This document shows, piece after piece, positions 33,202 through 45,209 of a stretch of 54,032 nt of DNA; position 1 is the stretch's first letter; every line of letters starts with the position of its first letter. The notes under the pieces were generated by a model that worked only from the letters and a program-made list of their open reading frames with translations, did no database searches and was not told where the DNA came from. Source of the stretch: Phoronis australis (Eukaryota > Phoronida > Phoronidae). The DNA is taken from positions 1 to 54,032 of the forward strand of contig NMRA01000342.1 in the NCBI GenBank assembly GCA_002633005.1, written 5' to 3'. A program made the translations under genes and the position numbers.

Positions 33202-33258
33202 GAAAGCGTAGCATACGCTTTCGGCGAACTGTGGGACCCCCATGTGGGACCCCCACAG
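33202..33258. repeat. Two adjacent short stem-loops
   Basis: GAAAGCGTA-GCA-TACGCTTTC (33202-33222) is a perfect 9-bp stem with a 3-nt loop. Seven bases downstream, CTGTGGG...CCCACAG (about 33230-33258) encloses a direct repeat of TGTGGGACCCCCA. The pair lies about 140 bp upstream of a SINE fragment. Confidence 0.7.
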
Positions 33259-33392
33259 TCTTTTTAAAAGACCACTCACCAAGGGCCATAACCTCCAATG
33301 AGTGACATAAGGAGTATAAGTTTTCAGCCGATTCCTCAGTGCATTTAACTTGAATATTGACGTCAATGGTGCAGTTAAGCATAATGTGATAG

Positions 33393-33490
33393 AGAGGCAG
33401 TGTGGCCCAGTGTGATATATTATTTAAGCATAAAATGACTCCAGGTGATCAGTGCAATGGGACCACGTGCGCGGCCTGCACACGTCTGCA
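33393..33490 (+). mobile_element. SINE, copy 2, internally deleted
   Basis: GGCAGTGTGGCCCAGTG (A-box region) jumps directly to AAGCATAAAATGACTCCAGG and continues GTGATCAGTGCAATGGGACC. Compared with 27840-28035 and 52749-52985, the B box and the following ~90 bp are missing. The tail CTGCAATTATTTT matches copy 3. Confidence 0.75.
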
Positions 33491-35892
33491 ATTATTTTAA
33501 TTATCATGTGACATAACGTGGATCGGTGGAACTCATCAAAACATTGTTTAATATCCTGTTAAGCTTCATTTCGCTCTGTTTAGATAGATAAAAACGAAAA
33601 TCGAATTTACTCATATCACTTACGAATTTATTGGTAATATCAATTGCATTTAAACCATTAACTACTCAATAAAACAATGCAGAGTATATTGTGGTTGGCC
33701 AACAATACAACTGCGGATTCAAAAATGGTGCATGTTTGTATGTTTACATTGCCCTTGACTTGAGTTGCCATGTCACTCGACAGCAATAATTCAAGATTGC
33801 ATAGGCGTTGTAATGTTTTTAAACCTCATTACTCTTCAGTCAAGGATCCAATATTGACAGTTAAACTGAGGAGAAATGCTACTCTGAAAAGGTGAAAACA
33901 TGCATCTTTCAAAGCTTCATCTCGAACTCGAGTAAAAGTTGATGAGCGACTGAAAACAGGGATTAAGTTAAAGTTTCAACTAATTACAATCGCTGACAGT
34001 TTCACTTAGATTGAAGTAGTGGATTTTTTTGCCTCCTTTTGGTTTTCCGTAAAATACCATTTCGGGGAGCTTGCTCTTATTTCCATACTATGAAATTTAT
34101 ACACAGTTAACTTCTGGTTCCCAAAACGCGCGTACCGGCTGGAATTAAATTCGGTAATATTGCAATGAGTTGAACAGTACATGAACATATCCATGTTTCC
34201 AATACTCACTAATTAAGAGAAAGACGAAGGGCAGCACCTAAAGTGACGCGACCCAAACAATCATAAATGTGTAGTTTCCCCGATTACTGCCAACCCTCAT
34301 TACTTGCACTTCGTTAACTGGTCACAGTGCAACTAAACTTTGTAACTTCCGAGTGTGTGACTCTAGCTTTCTTGAAAGCTCTGCATGGTTTCCCAGAACA
34401 TATTAACCAGTTCATATATTGCCTCGGTGAGAAATCGTGACCACATTCATTAAATTCTAATAAGGCCGTTGTATGTTAATTTACATTTGTTTCCGTTATT
34501 GTCAGCAACATTTTACCGCATTCTAGTGTTGTGGTCCCCAACATAAATTGGGACTTCGTTTGGTAAAAAAATGGGCATAACTCCAACTCGCAACCCACTT
34601 TCACTAACCAGGGGCTATGAAAAGCGAAGTCTACGATATCGCCAGTAGGTGTTCACCTGAATGAAACGCTCAAGATTAATGTTTAATTGACATAAGTGAA
34701 TAATTATATACCTGAATGACAAGAGCGTCAAGGAAGCTAACATCTAACTAGTCACGCCAACACTGAAACAGTGAAAGCAACTGGGTCAGAGAGTGTAGGA
34801 TTTAGACTTATAGACATGAAATCTAGCGAAAACATCAACCACTTCATCTCATTGACAATCAACTTTCCAGGAAATGTACGAGTAAGGACGTCCATGCTTT
34901 TTGACCGTGTTTCACAAGGCCACCACAAAAGCATTTAATAACAGGATAAATAACCTAGGTCCCTCTAGGACTGCAAGGTCATTTGTATAAACTGTGCACT
35001 TTTCCTTCGAATACAGCGTTTCCTCGTACGATAATACTCCACTTCTTGAAGGGTGTATAATGAGCGCCATCTTGTCGGCTGTGTGATCTATCCATACGTC
35101 ATTTTAGTTTACACGTTTTCTGTGTTCAAACGTTATTGTCAACTGTTGGCATTTATTTCGCGCAATTTATACGTGTTATTTTACTGAAATGCGGTCAGTT
35201 TTCGCCACGTAGTTACCACATACGGATATTATCACTCGAACAGGGATGACATTTTCTAAAACATCGGACATGAATGACAAGTGACCGTTCATGTTTTGAT
35301 AATAAAATTCTGCAGCTTCTTCTGTTCATAAATTCACCCGATAACAGCATGAGTTTGTAACTGTGACTTTCCGGTTGTCTGCTCGGCTGATCAAATCAAG
35401 TTTAATTCCATTTCATTATTTTTATTTTGTCATTTTTGTTCACCAAAAGAACCTCTTGAGGCGCTGTTAAAGGCAGTTAGCGATTGAAATATGATCACAC
35501 ATACTATAATTTCCCAAATGACAGAGCCTTATTTTCCCGTTCAAATTAAAATGATATTAATGCGGAGATTCATGGGATTTTGAGGCATCAACAATTTCCC
35601 TTTCGACTTAAAAAAAAACACCGTCGGTGGCTTTGAGGTGTTACGTCTCACATTCGACAAACAAAACGCTTTCGAGTTTTTTTTGTGTGTTGCGGAGAAC
35701 ATCTCACTCTTGCGTTTTGACATAGACCCACCTGTGCTGCTTTTCAACTTGGTTGTCCCGTTTCCTCCTTCTCAAATGTGAACAACCATGCAACAAGTGT
35801 ACACAGTAATACTGTCTCTCTGTCTTGGATATTGTTACACAACAGAGTACTCTCTCTTCAGCTACATAACAATCGTAAAAATGGGATGGTTA
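33491..35892. other. Unassigned stretch
   Basis: AT-rich DNA with no recognised gene. Open frames of 60-68 codons are at chance level. Confidence 0.4.
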
Positions 35893-36240
35893 TACACCCA
35901 ATCGACCCCCACAACCCCCCTCGATTCACGACCCCCACGACCCACGACCACCTCGACCCACGACCACAATTCCCTCGACCCAGTCTACACCAACTCGATT
36001 CGATCGGAACATAGAAGAAGCGCTCACTTGCAGGACCAAAGAGTCTGGCGGTGAGCTCGACTGGTTTTCCTTTTTTTTTTTGAGGTAAAGAATGTCGATT
36101 CGACAAGTTTGAAAGATAAAACATAAAGAAAAAACGTGACCAAATCAAATCACAAACCGTCTCGTTCCCGGCAGGGTGCCGTCTGCTCTTCAGGGAATGG
36201 TAAAATCAAGTTATTTGGGAGAGTGCGAAAAGGCTACGAA
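35893..36240 (+). repeat. CGACCCACGACC minisatellite element, copy 1
   Basis: A run of (T/A)CGACCC and CACGACC words (about 35900-35985) is followed by a unique tail GACCCAGTCTACAC...CACTTGCAGGACCAAA (to 36040). After about 95 bp of extra sequence comes a second tail, GTTCCCGGCAGGGTGCCGT...GGGAGAGTGCGA (to about 36225). Both tails recur in copy 2 at 41930-42190. The reading frame through minisatellite and first tail is open in both copies. Confidence 0.75.
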
Positions 36241-36299
36241 TATGTAATCTCCAGAGTTTGAAAAAAGCAACTGTTAACTAAAAAAGCATCTGGGAGTTA

Positions 36300-36575
36300 C
36301 GAAGTTCAATTATAATATAACAACAAATACTTTTGAATGACTTGCTAGCGACTAAATTATTCACAACTTTGAGGGGTCCATAGTCTAAAATATTGGTCTT
36401 GATAGCGTAGAAACCTTTTGAATCATTGAAATTATTTCCCTACCGGTTTAATTGGTCATTTATGAAACGTTTCTGGTAACTTTTATGTTACTGTTACACG
36501 TTGTTATTTTTCGCATTCTGGTAACACTCTTGGTTTATAGAATTAAAAAAGATTTTTAAACCGGTCAGGTACATG
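36300..36575 (+). repeat. Dispersed repeat, plus copy
   Basis: This aligns with the reverse complement of 39100-39370. Shared words include TTTGAGGG.TCCATA, TTTTGAATCATTG, AATTATTTCCCTA, GGTAACACTCTTGGTTT and TTTTTAAACC.GTCA. Identity is moderate. The family is not identified, and no coding sense is apparent. Confidence 0.7.
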
Positions 36576-39099
36576 TATGATAATTATTCATGAATTATGT
36601 CTTCCGATGCAGTTCGCTTGAAAAGCCCTGAACTTCCGGAAAGTTTTGGTGACAGTAAAATCCATAGAAATAACCAACACCGGAACAAGCGAATGCAAAC
36701 AAATGCCAAGCACGTGTGGCGCAACCTCACCAGCGAGAGATTGATGTTTGCATTCCAGACCTAGGCTTCAATGGTTTAAAAAAACTCGGTGACCTCTGTG
36801 AATTACACAAAGCATGCGGTTTTGTGACCATAAAATATGTATACTTTGTTCAAGAATTATGAAGATCGTTAGGCAAGCATTGTTGATGAGGACGAGTACA
36901 GTACAAGAAGGAGAATCGCATCTATCCATCAGGGTATGATTTTTATGGCCGTGTACAGTGTATATGCGCGTATCTAGCGGCTTAATTTGCTCAAAACATG
37001 TGTACTGGCACGTAAACAAACTGGACAATTCTACCACTTAAATTCTGAATACTTGAAGATACCTGAATATCGGATATTCCTTCTACCAGGAAGAGATAAC
37101 CAGGAAGGGACAACTGTTTTAGCGCATTTTAGCGGATATTCAAAATTGATTTCAAAAGTAAATGTTAAAGTCGTCTGGAATCCAAGCGTTGTGTTTGAAA
37201 GCTTAACTCTTTAGCTATAAAATGACACCACTTTGGTCCCCAAAGACTGCATATTAATGGCACTAGGATGCTTTGAACATGACTTGTTTTACCCTTAAAA
37301 AGATGCCTCTTCCCAGGCATGTACTCGGGCATGATCCTCTTTTTTGAACCAACAGATGTCACTTATATATGCAAATGAGGCTCGCATCTCCTACGTCATA
37401 TGACGTCATACGATGTCATACGACGCGAACTTCCAATTTGAACCCTCCGGTGCCTATAGCGAATGACTTGAAACGCAGTTCTACCTNTCCTGCTTCTACA
37501 CAATTCCGAGCTGGTGGCGGTATTTCTCCGGGTGCTTCTCCAGATGTCGCTGCCGGCACTATAAGTTTTCTATTACATTTGCACAAACTAGGAATTTTGT
37601 CACTTCATCTTTTCGGGATAAATCAAGATCAAACTCGTGCACGCACGCAACGTGTTCAGTTCCAAACGTGACCCTTTCTCGTGAAAGTTTGTTGAAGTAG
37701 GGTACCTATGTTTCTGCTGGTTGCCTCCAGATACAACAAAGTCCGCACTCGTGTATGATGGGGAGGGGGTGTGAAATTGACTACTACACGGGTAAAAGGC
37801 AAAAATAGTGGTAATAAGGAGAATTCGGAAATTTAGAAAGTCAACTATAGGTGGGTTAGACACTCCAAACCTAAGAATATGGAAAAGGGTTGTGAACCGG
37901 GTACTTGAAAAATTCATTTGAGTAAGAATATAGATTTAAAAAACAGATTTTCTAAACTTGGTCGAGAATCTTTAGGTTACGTATTTTTCCAAGACCAGAA
38001 TTCTGTTTCATATTCCAAAGAGAACGTCCATGTATTTGTTGTAGTCTAAATTATTATTTAGCTTCTAACCTCAGTTTTTCTTCCAAACTCATTGTTCATT
38101 TTACTTGCGAGTGTAGTCAATTTCCATGACCACTTGTTTGACAGTTCTTGGTGACGCGACAGGATCGACGTGGCTCACCTCCGAGTGAACTCAACTCTCA
38201 GACCACATACAGTGTAATGAAAGCTGACGTGCATCATAATAGTCATTGCGCGGTACTCGATGTAACACAGAAAAGAGAATTACTGTTCAAGAAGCAAAAC
38301 GTGTAAATTAATGAGGGTTCCCTAATGTAATTATGTTTTTCGAGCTCTGAAAAAATCACGTTGATAATAGGCACTTTCTCGAAAGTTCAGCTGACTAAGA
38401 CAACACGCCATTGTTTACTTTCTAAAAATAGCAACAGTTCGCCAGTGAGATTCTAGAAGGAGTTAGCTTTAACCCACTCAACCATGACACACAAGTCTTT
38501 GAACAATGCCCAACAACACTTATTCCAGTACGTTTTCAAAAAGATCAATCGCACTCAGAACTTACACTTGAAATGCCTAGTGACAATCACAGATGTGTTT
38601 CGAAAATGTAATTACATTTATTCGTTGAACTTGCTGTAATACTGTGGTTGTAATTGCACTTCACAGTAAATGTGTTGTCGGCCTTCCTATACACCGACGA
38701 GACATTTTGCAGTACAAGTGCCTATACATGTAGGTATAATTTAACATAAACATTTCAAAGAGTCCATTGTGAATCAACCTGTCGTGCCGTATTGTCTCAG
38801 GTATTGTCTAGGTTAGTTAATGAAATGGTCCTAATTAAGTTGTCACAAAGGTTGTATGTTGTCCGATCTAGCACCACTAAATGTTGAGCTGCGCATGCGT
38901 AAGAGTTGCTTCCATTCTTTTTTTCTTCCGCTGTGTGCGTTCTTGCTATGGAATTTACTGTCATTAAAACTTTTCACAACTCCGCTGTTTTTCAACCGAA
39001 TTGCAAAAGCGCCATATCCTCAGAAATCCCTTTGCCAGTTCTTGATGCTTATATCAGAAGCAAAAGATAAATAACCTAATTCATAAGTGGATTATGATT
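36576..39099. other. Unassigned stretch
   Basis: No recognised gene. At 37391-37425 ACGTCATATGACGT, a 14-bp palindrome containing TGACGT, is followed by two further GTCATACGA words. An N lies at 37487. Confidence 0.4.
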
Positions 39100-39370
39100 T
39101 CGTATGCTTGACTGGTTTAAAAATATATTTTAATTCTAAAAACCAAGAGTGTTACCAAACTCAGCGCGTAATAACAACATAAAAATGAAATGATGCAGAC
39201 GTTATATACTTGATTATTTAAACCATTAGGGAAATAATTGCAATGATTCAAAACGTTTCCACCCTATAAGGACAAAGATTTTAGAATATGGATCCCTCAA
39301 ACGTGCCGTGGATAATATAGTGAAACATTCATCCAAATTTTACATCTTCATATATTATCATTAATGGGCT
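39100..39370 (-). repeat. Dispersed repeat, minus copy
   Basis: Counterpart of 36300-36575 in reverse orientation, 2.5 kb away and immediately upstream of the LINE relic at 39503. Confidence 0.7.
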
Positions 39371-39502
39371 TTTAGTGCCGTTTAATACAATTATTCAGTA
39401 AACAGTCAGAACGCACTGGCCTTTACGAAAAATGCGATAAACTACTCCAACTATCTATCCCAATGTTGCAGATAAAGGTTTTCTGATACCGAGATTAAAA
39501 AA

Positions 39503-39834
39503 TGGTCAAACATCTGTCACGTAGTTTCCAAATGTACTGTGGATAGAGCATCACATTGGTTGCAGTTTAGGGCTTTCCACAAAAGTTTAGAAATAAACTC
39601 TTTCCTTCAGAAACTAAAATTTAGTGATCGTGATACATGTACATGTAGTGCATATTACCTTAAACTAGAGACATTGCAACACATTTTTACGACTGTCATG
39701 TTACTAAACAAAGTACACTCTGGAAAATACCAACATTCATAAAAAGAGACCTGGCATGTAGTATGATAGGTTGTCGAAAGTGGTTCCACGATTGGAAACG
39801 TCAGACTCGTGACCTTTGTCTGAATAATTCTTAA
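39503..39834 (+). mobile_element. LINE C-terminal relic (zf-RVT-like)
   Basis: The frame from 39503 reads HWLQFRAFHKSLEINSFLQK, then DTCTC...ETLQHIF. After a one-base shift at about 39688 it continues YDCHVTKQ...LWKIPTFIKRDL and ends at a TAA (39832). The pattern W-Q-[FY]-R...N-x-F-L, then Cys pair, ETLxHxF, x-x-C and W is that of the zinc-binding segment C-terminal to the reverse transcriptase in many non-LTR retrotransposons. The reverse transcriptase domain itself is absent, as in a 5'-truncated copy. The frameshift shows it is dead. Confidence 0.72.
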
Positions 39835-40818
39835 CATTTATTGATATCAGCAACATGTGAACAACAAACAAGAATGGTGAAGATAGGTTAACATGAATAG
39901 AAATGTTCTGTATAAGTAATTAATATGCCAGGAAGCGTATTTCGAAAGTATGTATATTGACCGTCATCGAGTTAAACAGGAAGCCCAGTCAAGAACAGCC
40001 GGAAGAGTGACAACAAGGTAACAAATAATTGTTTGCACAACCAAATATTGTTAAAAAGCTCCTATGGAACACATTTCTGATACTAAACAACATGTAACCA
40101 CTCATCCCTATGAGCGAATCCATGTAAATGCTAGCGCCAAGCCGTGTTGGAACTCTCTGTCACTCTTCTGGAAAATTGTTTCGCGCAGCTTCGCGCTCTT
40201 CCTTCAAAAAGTCATGGTGTGGTATCCATGACGACAGTGACTGAGCAACAAAGGGAGGTCTGCATGTCTCCGCTCTATCAAGCTCCACGTTGTAGTCACA
40301 GTAAAGAGGACGATCGGGTTTTGTGTCGACCTGCTGAGCGGTTATGAGGTGTTCATGACCAAGTGTGTCCACCTAGAAAGTTTCAAACAAACTCTCATTT
40401 GCACGTTCAATAATCGACGTGATGGAATGTGAATGATAATGAAAGTAGACGCCAATGAAACATCCAATGTATAAAGTCAACGGATTATCTAGTGAACTTA
40501 AGTGTGCGTGCACAGAATTGTAACAGGTAACTGAAGTTCTGCATGTAGTAATCTTCATCGAAAAAGTGGTATGCAACATATACCAAGGTGACTAAAGTTC
40601 GGTAAATTCAACAAGTTTTCCAGACAGATGAAACATAAAAAACAACAGCATGAAATTGACCTTCCACCAAAATTTTTAGCATGTCGCTGAGACAAGATGT
40701 TTAATTCAATTAAGGCGTTGGTACTATATGTTAATTAGACAGGGTGGTCTTCTTAAATCGCGTCTTCTCTAAAAAGTTTTTGCTGAGCGCTTACTCGTTC
40801 AATCAAGTAGAAATACAC
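39835..40818. other. Unassigned stretch
   Basis: No recognised gene or repeat. Confidence 0.4.
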
Positions 40819-41137
40819 CAGTGGCGGACCAAGGATACCATAACGGGGGGACCAACATGTTGCCTCGGGAAGTGGGCAAAGCGCGAAAGTTGTGGAGGGC
40901 GGGGATCGAGGATGTGAACCATTTGTTCAAGAAAACTATCGGTGGACTAAAAAAAAAAACAAAAATACGGGAACACGATTCCGTCCGAGCCCCCCACCCC
41001 CTCCCCTGGTCCGCTACCGTGCCTTGTTACTGAACTCAACATTTTCTCACGCTTCACGTTGCTGGTGTTTCATTTTGCTTCCGACAGCCAAAGGGGGGGA
41101 GCGGGCCACTTGGGCCCCCCGCCTAAATCCGCCTCTG
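40819..41137 (-). mobile_element. Internal-deletion derivative of the CAGTGGCGGAT family, 319 bp
   Basis: It starts CAGTGGCGGACCAAGGATAC and ends CCTAAATCCGCCTCTG, giving TIRs of about 15 bp. Internal landmarks CAACATGTTGCCTCG and TATCGGTGGACTAAAAAA are shared with the element at 47594. The right 90 bp, read on the minus strand, match the left end of the long form at 17784, hence the minus orientation. ATACAC occurs on both sides and may be part of a target duplication. It has no ORF. Confidence 0.82.
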
Positions 41138-41929
41138 TATACACACGTTCTCTTGGGTACAACAAATACTTTTAACATTGCCCGCGGTTTAGTGACAATT
41201 ATCATATTCTTTTTATTTTTTGATTGAGCGGACACCTTTGGATAGACGCAGTCCAATCTCAGAGTGACTAATAACCACATCGCGTGGTTGTCAGAACAAA
41301 ACATGAATGTGCAGGATTGCCAAAGAAAGGTCATAAGCTGTGAAATAGGATAAAGACTGAACTAGCCTCTCTTGCGAATTCCCCGGCCCTGGTGAAAGCT
41401 TCATTGTGTGACTGCTGTATGCTAGTGTAAACTTTTTCCAAAGTATTGCTCCATCTTTTGGAAACCTCTGTGACTGAACAGTGCGATACCGCACCGTTGT
41501 CTCTTATCTGTAAGATCACAAAGGTACGTAAAATCTGATACGCGGTAGGGAGCGGGGGTGGGTGGGGACGACGGTGAGGAAGAGATAGAAAAAATCACGT
41601 TATGTAGGACTCTATAAAAATGACCAAATCTGGCTGACTTCGGAACATCCTATTTCATAAATGGGTGATCAGATCCATGTGGAACTTTCAGATTCCAATG
41701 CTTTATACATGCACACAGTTCTTAAAATGTTGCTAGAAATTGTATTAAGATGTCCTACACTTGCTCTGTGCACATGCGAAGGTAAATCGATCGCATTGAA
41801 ATAGTGTACCGAATATCCACTGCAGTGATTGACTCAACTCTGCCCATGGTGTTCTCGTGCGTAATTACATGTACGTTGACTAACTCACCGTATTAAAATC
41901 CAACAAAATGGAGAAAAAGGGAATTGTAC
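41138..41929. other. Unassigned stretch
   Basis: No recognised gene. There are short minus-strand frames only. Confidence 0.4.
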
Positions 41930-42190
41930 TAAAACACCCCACGACCTTCTCGACCCACGACCTTCTCGACCCTCGACCTTCTCGACCCTCGACCTATAAC
42001 CCCCTCGGTCCAGTCTACACAAGCTCGACTCAATCTGACCATAGAACAATCGCTGACTTGCAGGACCAAATCAAAGGCCTACTAACGGTACAAACGTTCA
42101 CGGCAGAGTGTAATCGTCCAGTCTGCTCATCAGTGAAAGGCAGATTCAACCTTTTTTGCGGAGAGTGCGAGGAACCGACAAAATCACTAA
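41930..42190 (+). repeat. CGACCCACGACC minisatellite element, copy 2
   Basis: AAAACACCCCACGACCTTCT opens a run of CTCGACC(C/T) units (41936-42005). The tail CCAGTCTACAC...GACTTGCAGGACCAAA and then GTTCACGGCAGAGTG...GGAGAGTGCGAGG follow without the interruption seen in copy 1. A 98-codon frame is open across minisatellite and tail, ending at 42201, and its end is cysteine-rich (CNRPVCSSVKG, FCGECEE). Confidence 0.75.
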
Positions 42191-42568
42191 ATGCAGTTTG
42201 AAAAACAAAATGTTAAGTGAACAGTATTTCAACGATATGTGGATTATACTATGAACGAGCATGAAACAGAAAGCAAACAATAAAACTGTGAAATTATGTA
42301 CATGTACATTCATTTAACGTACTATCTCCCCTAAGTTTAGTAGAACTGGGTCGTTGGTAGCCCCCTCGTGGAACTATTTTCCGTTAGCGCGCTCACAATG
42401 CGCTATTTCAGATCACATTCTCACGACACTTTCTGTTTTTAATCACCACAGCAGACTCGCGCGTAGGGCGTGTAGGTATCGTAATGTCTGATAGGAAAGT
42501 CTCTCACCTACGTAATAAGATTATGTAATAGGTACATGTAAAAGCCGCAAAGTACCTCCACTGCCACA

Positions 42569-42670
42569 GGTCGAGGCGGTCGTGGGTCGTGGGTCGTGGG
42601 TCGAGAGGGGTTGTGGGTCGAGGGGGTTGTGGGTCGAGGGGGTCGTGGGTTGAGGGGTGTTTTAAAACAA
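42569..42670 (-). repeat. CGACCCACGACC minisatellite, copy 3 (minus)
   Basis: GGTCGTGGGTCGTGGGTCG and related units run to GGTTGAGGGGTGTTTTAAAA, whose complement matches the TAAAACACCCC start of copy 2. The downstream tail seen in copies 1 and 2 is absent. Copies 2 and 3 thus face each other 560 bp apart. Confidence 0.8.
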
Positions 42671-44067
42671 TCCACGAAAAGGTCCACATAGGAAACAATA
42701 TGGTTTTCAAGGTAGCGTTGCCATGGGACTTAAGATTACGAAATTGTGATAGATATACAAGTATGAACTACAAAGACTTCTTCGAAGAAATAAGAATGAG
42801 AAAGTCGGAAACAAGTTAATTCCCACGCCAATGCCGCCCAGGTTGCTAACACCGAGATTTTGCCGAAGTATCCCATTTTCACCCTCACGCTTTACATGAT
42901 CTTACATTTATAAATTTACCTGTACCACTGACTGAGGACTTGACTGCAGAGATCGGCTTGGTTTCATCACCTCGGCTGAAACTTCGAAATTAACTCCCCT
43001 GGAAACAAAGATTTGAGACAAGCGGATGAGATGATTTACTCCATCGGGCTTTCATTCTTGTACGTGTACAAGATTGCGCGTAAAATGTCTTTATTAAGAT
43101 AACGCTAAAAATAGTTTTAGCATAATGGGGAGGGAAACAAAATATGATAGCAACATAATTGGACGTTGCTATAAAAGGACGACAATTTGGCGTATTTAAT
43201 TTCTCTGGCCAAAATACACCATGAGCGTGTTTTGAGACCATGAAACGACTTGAAGTAATCATTGTCGCCCACGGCACTTTATCAGACATCTCCGGTATTA
43301 ACAAAGCCAGGTAAATTAAGTGCCAATGATACCTTAGCCGGGGCAAACTGACCTCAAATTCAGTCTTTATAACTTACATAACATAATGAGCTAATTACCT
43401 CATTGCTTAAAGTTACGGGGATATGAAACCAGTTTGTATAATTTGTTTGCAAAAGGAGGACATTGAAGAATGACCCATAGCTACATGTGCAGTAACACAG
43501 CCAATCGTTCCACAGATTTAGCTGCATAATGACAAGAGGAAGCGGTATTGTTTTCCCACCAGGTGCAATTTCGTAACGACACATTCATTATCGATTATAT
43601 GTTTGATGAAAATGTAAGTGTAAGGGCTTCAGCTGCATTTACAGTGATTCCAGCGGAGGCAAGTCAACAGGTATACAACATGTCGCGGTGACTTAGTGAT
43701 CACAGGGCCGGTCTCGGACACTAGTCCACGAGTCGCAATATCTAACTACAGTGTACAAGCATGGATTGATCGTAACTACATGTATTAATGGTTGATTTCT
43801 TACTCTAGACCAAAGATACACGAACGCACCATAATTTCATTGATCTGGTGCCACTTAGGTATACGAACTCAACTCCAGCGGCTGAGTTAATTGTTCAAGC
43901 CATATTTTGTCATTGGAATGTTAACTTGAACAGGTTCGGGTTTGAAGAAGGGTCTATTCGTGTGAAACAGCCCTGAATAACATTTCTGCCGAACTCAACG
44001 TTGATACATGTAATTTACTCACTCACGAGGTTACACTCACGCATCATACTGTAGCTTCTAATTTTGT
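42671..44067. other. Unassigned stretch
   Basis: No recognised gene; a 118-codon minus frame (43346-42990) has no visible domain. TACATGTA lies at 43777 and 44005. Confidence 0.4.
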
Positions 44068-44251
44068 CCTGTTTAGCCGGCTAAAAGCGAAAAGTAAATT
44101 AGACCTTTTATTCTCGTAAAAATCGGTCGCATAATTTCCCTGATCGTGATAGGATTCTATTTCCATTGTCAATATGAACACTGAAACCATCAACGACTCA
44201 AGAAAATGTTTCTGAATTTATTCCATTTTCGTTTTTAGCCCGCTAAACAGG
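44068..44251. mobile_element. 184-bp MITE with 26-bp TIRs
   Basis: CCTGTTTAGCCGGCTAAAAG at 44068 and, on the other strand, CCTGTTTAGCGGGCTAAAAA at 44251 are inverted, with two mismatches over 26 bp. The TIR contains an inner palindrome TTTAGCCGGCTAAA. There is no ORF, and target duplications are not clear. Confidence 0.82.
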
Positions 44252-44406
44252 GCCAAATGCAGGTTGTCTGATTGGATTAGCATTATATTTGCCAGCACAA
44301 TCGCTATTCATGTACATGGAAAATTGTAGTCAAGGTTACTGAAGTTTCACGAGTGAAATTATTGCGTTTTAAATCGTTATCATAACCAGTGTTTTACACT
44401 TCTGTC

Positions 44407-44734
44407 TCACAGTTCAGTTCTTTTCCGTTTTAGCTGTGCCAGATGATTGTGGATGTCGCCACCTTTCGGGAAAGAAGGACGTCTAATTCTTTTTTCCGCT
44501 GCAGTTCGTTTCCTAAAAAACACAAAAATGACATGCATTTTCGCAAGTGTCGCACTAGGACCATACACATTTGCTAAAGGTCCTATCTTACGACTAGAAC
44601 GTTCAGCAACGGCGTTCTTGAAATAAAACTCACCTCAGTTTGCTTGGATGAGGTAACTCGGCTCTTTTCATCTTCATCAGATGTAAACTTGATCCCGACG
44701 AGTGACCCCACGCAACAGGTCCTTGACACGTGAC
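44407..44734 (-). CDS. Two candidate 3' exons of a minus-strand gene, unidentified
   Basis: On the minus strand, TTTCTTCTTAG (44745-44735) opens an exon at 44734-44634 that ends CTGAG|GTGAGT, a near-perfect donor. A 121-bp intron ends in TTTTGTGTTTTTTAG at 44513. The last exon, 44512-44407, closes with TGA. Phases agree if the first exon is read from its first base: it ends AELPHPSKL, then Arg spans the junction, then KRTAAEKRIRRPSFPKGG...QLKRKRTEL-stop. The other open frame of the first exon (ending KFTSDEDEKSRVTSSKQTE) fits only with a weaker acceptor. The product is basic with no domain recognised. Strong splice signals are the main support. Confidence 0.35.
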
Positions 44735-45209
44735 CTAAGAAGAAATTGCGACTACCATAACGTACATTCCAAGTGATTTGAAACTAACATAACATTGAAA
44801 ATAGCGCTCTTTCTACCCGAACAATTCTAAATTGTGAGTCTTCTTCAATGATTTCGGGTGCCTTATCAAGTGAGCAAAACTAACTTCGATGCATAAACTG
44901 AAATTACAAGGACGTCAATTCGTAGAAACATATCTTGAAAATAATGCAGCGTTTTGTTTCAAGCACCTAATATTAGTTCGAGTTAGGCTTTGAGTTTCTC
45001 CGTCGCGTGAGATTTTGCGCAAAATTACATGTACGAAATGACGGATGAGGACACCATTTCGACAAGTCCGCTACCAACTACAATCTCTGCGTGCTACCCG
45101 TAGACGTGAGAACCTCGCGAAACAAAAAGATCATGCAAAATTTCGCCACGTATTACAAACGAAGCGAGTGATCCCATAGGCCTCGTTCTCAAGATCCCTG
45201 TCTCTCCAG

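Noticed and set aside
37391-37425. TGACGTCA-like sites as a CRE-controlled promoter
   Set aside because: No coding region or TATA element lies nearby in a fitting position.
42990-43346. 118-codon minus frame
   Set aside because: No recognisable motif and no splice sites in fitting phase; length within chance expectation.
45045-45179. 44-codon Arg/Lys-rich ATG frame on the plus strand
   Set aside because: No good donor at its end and the phase does not match the next exon candidate; could be chance.
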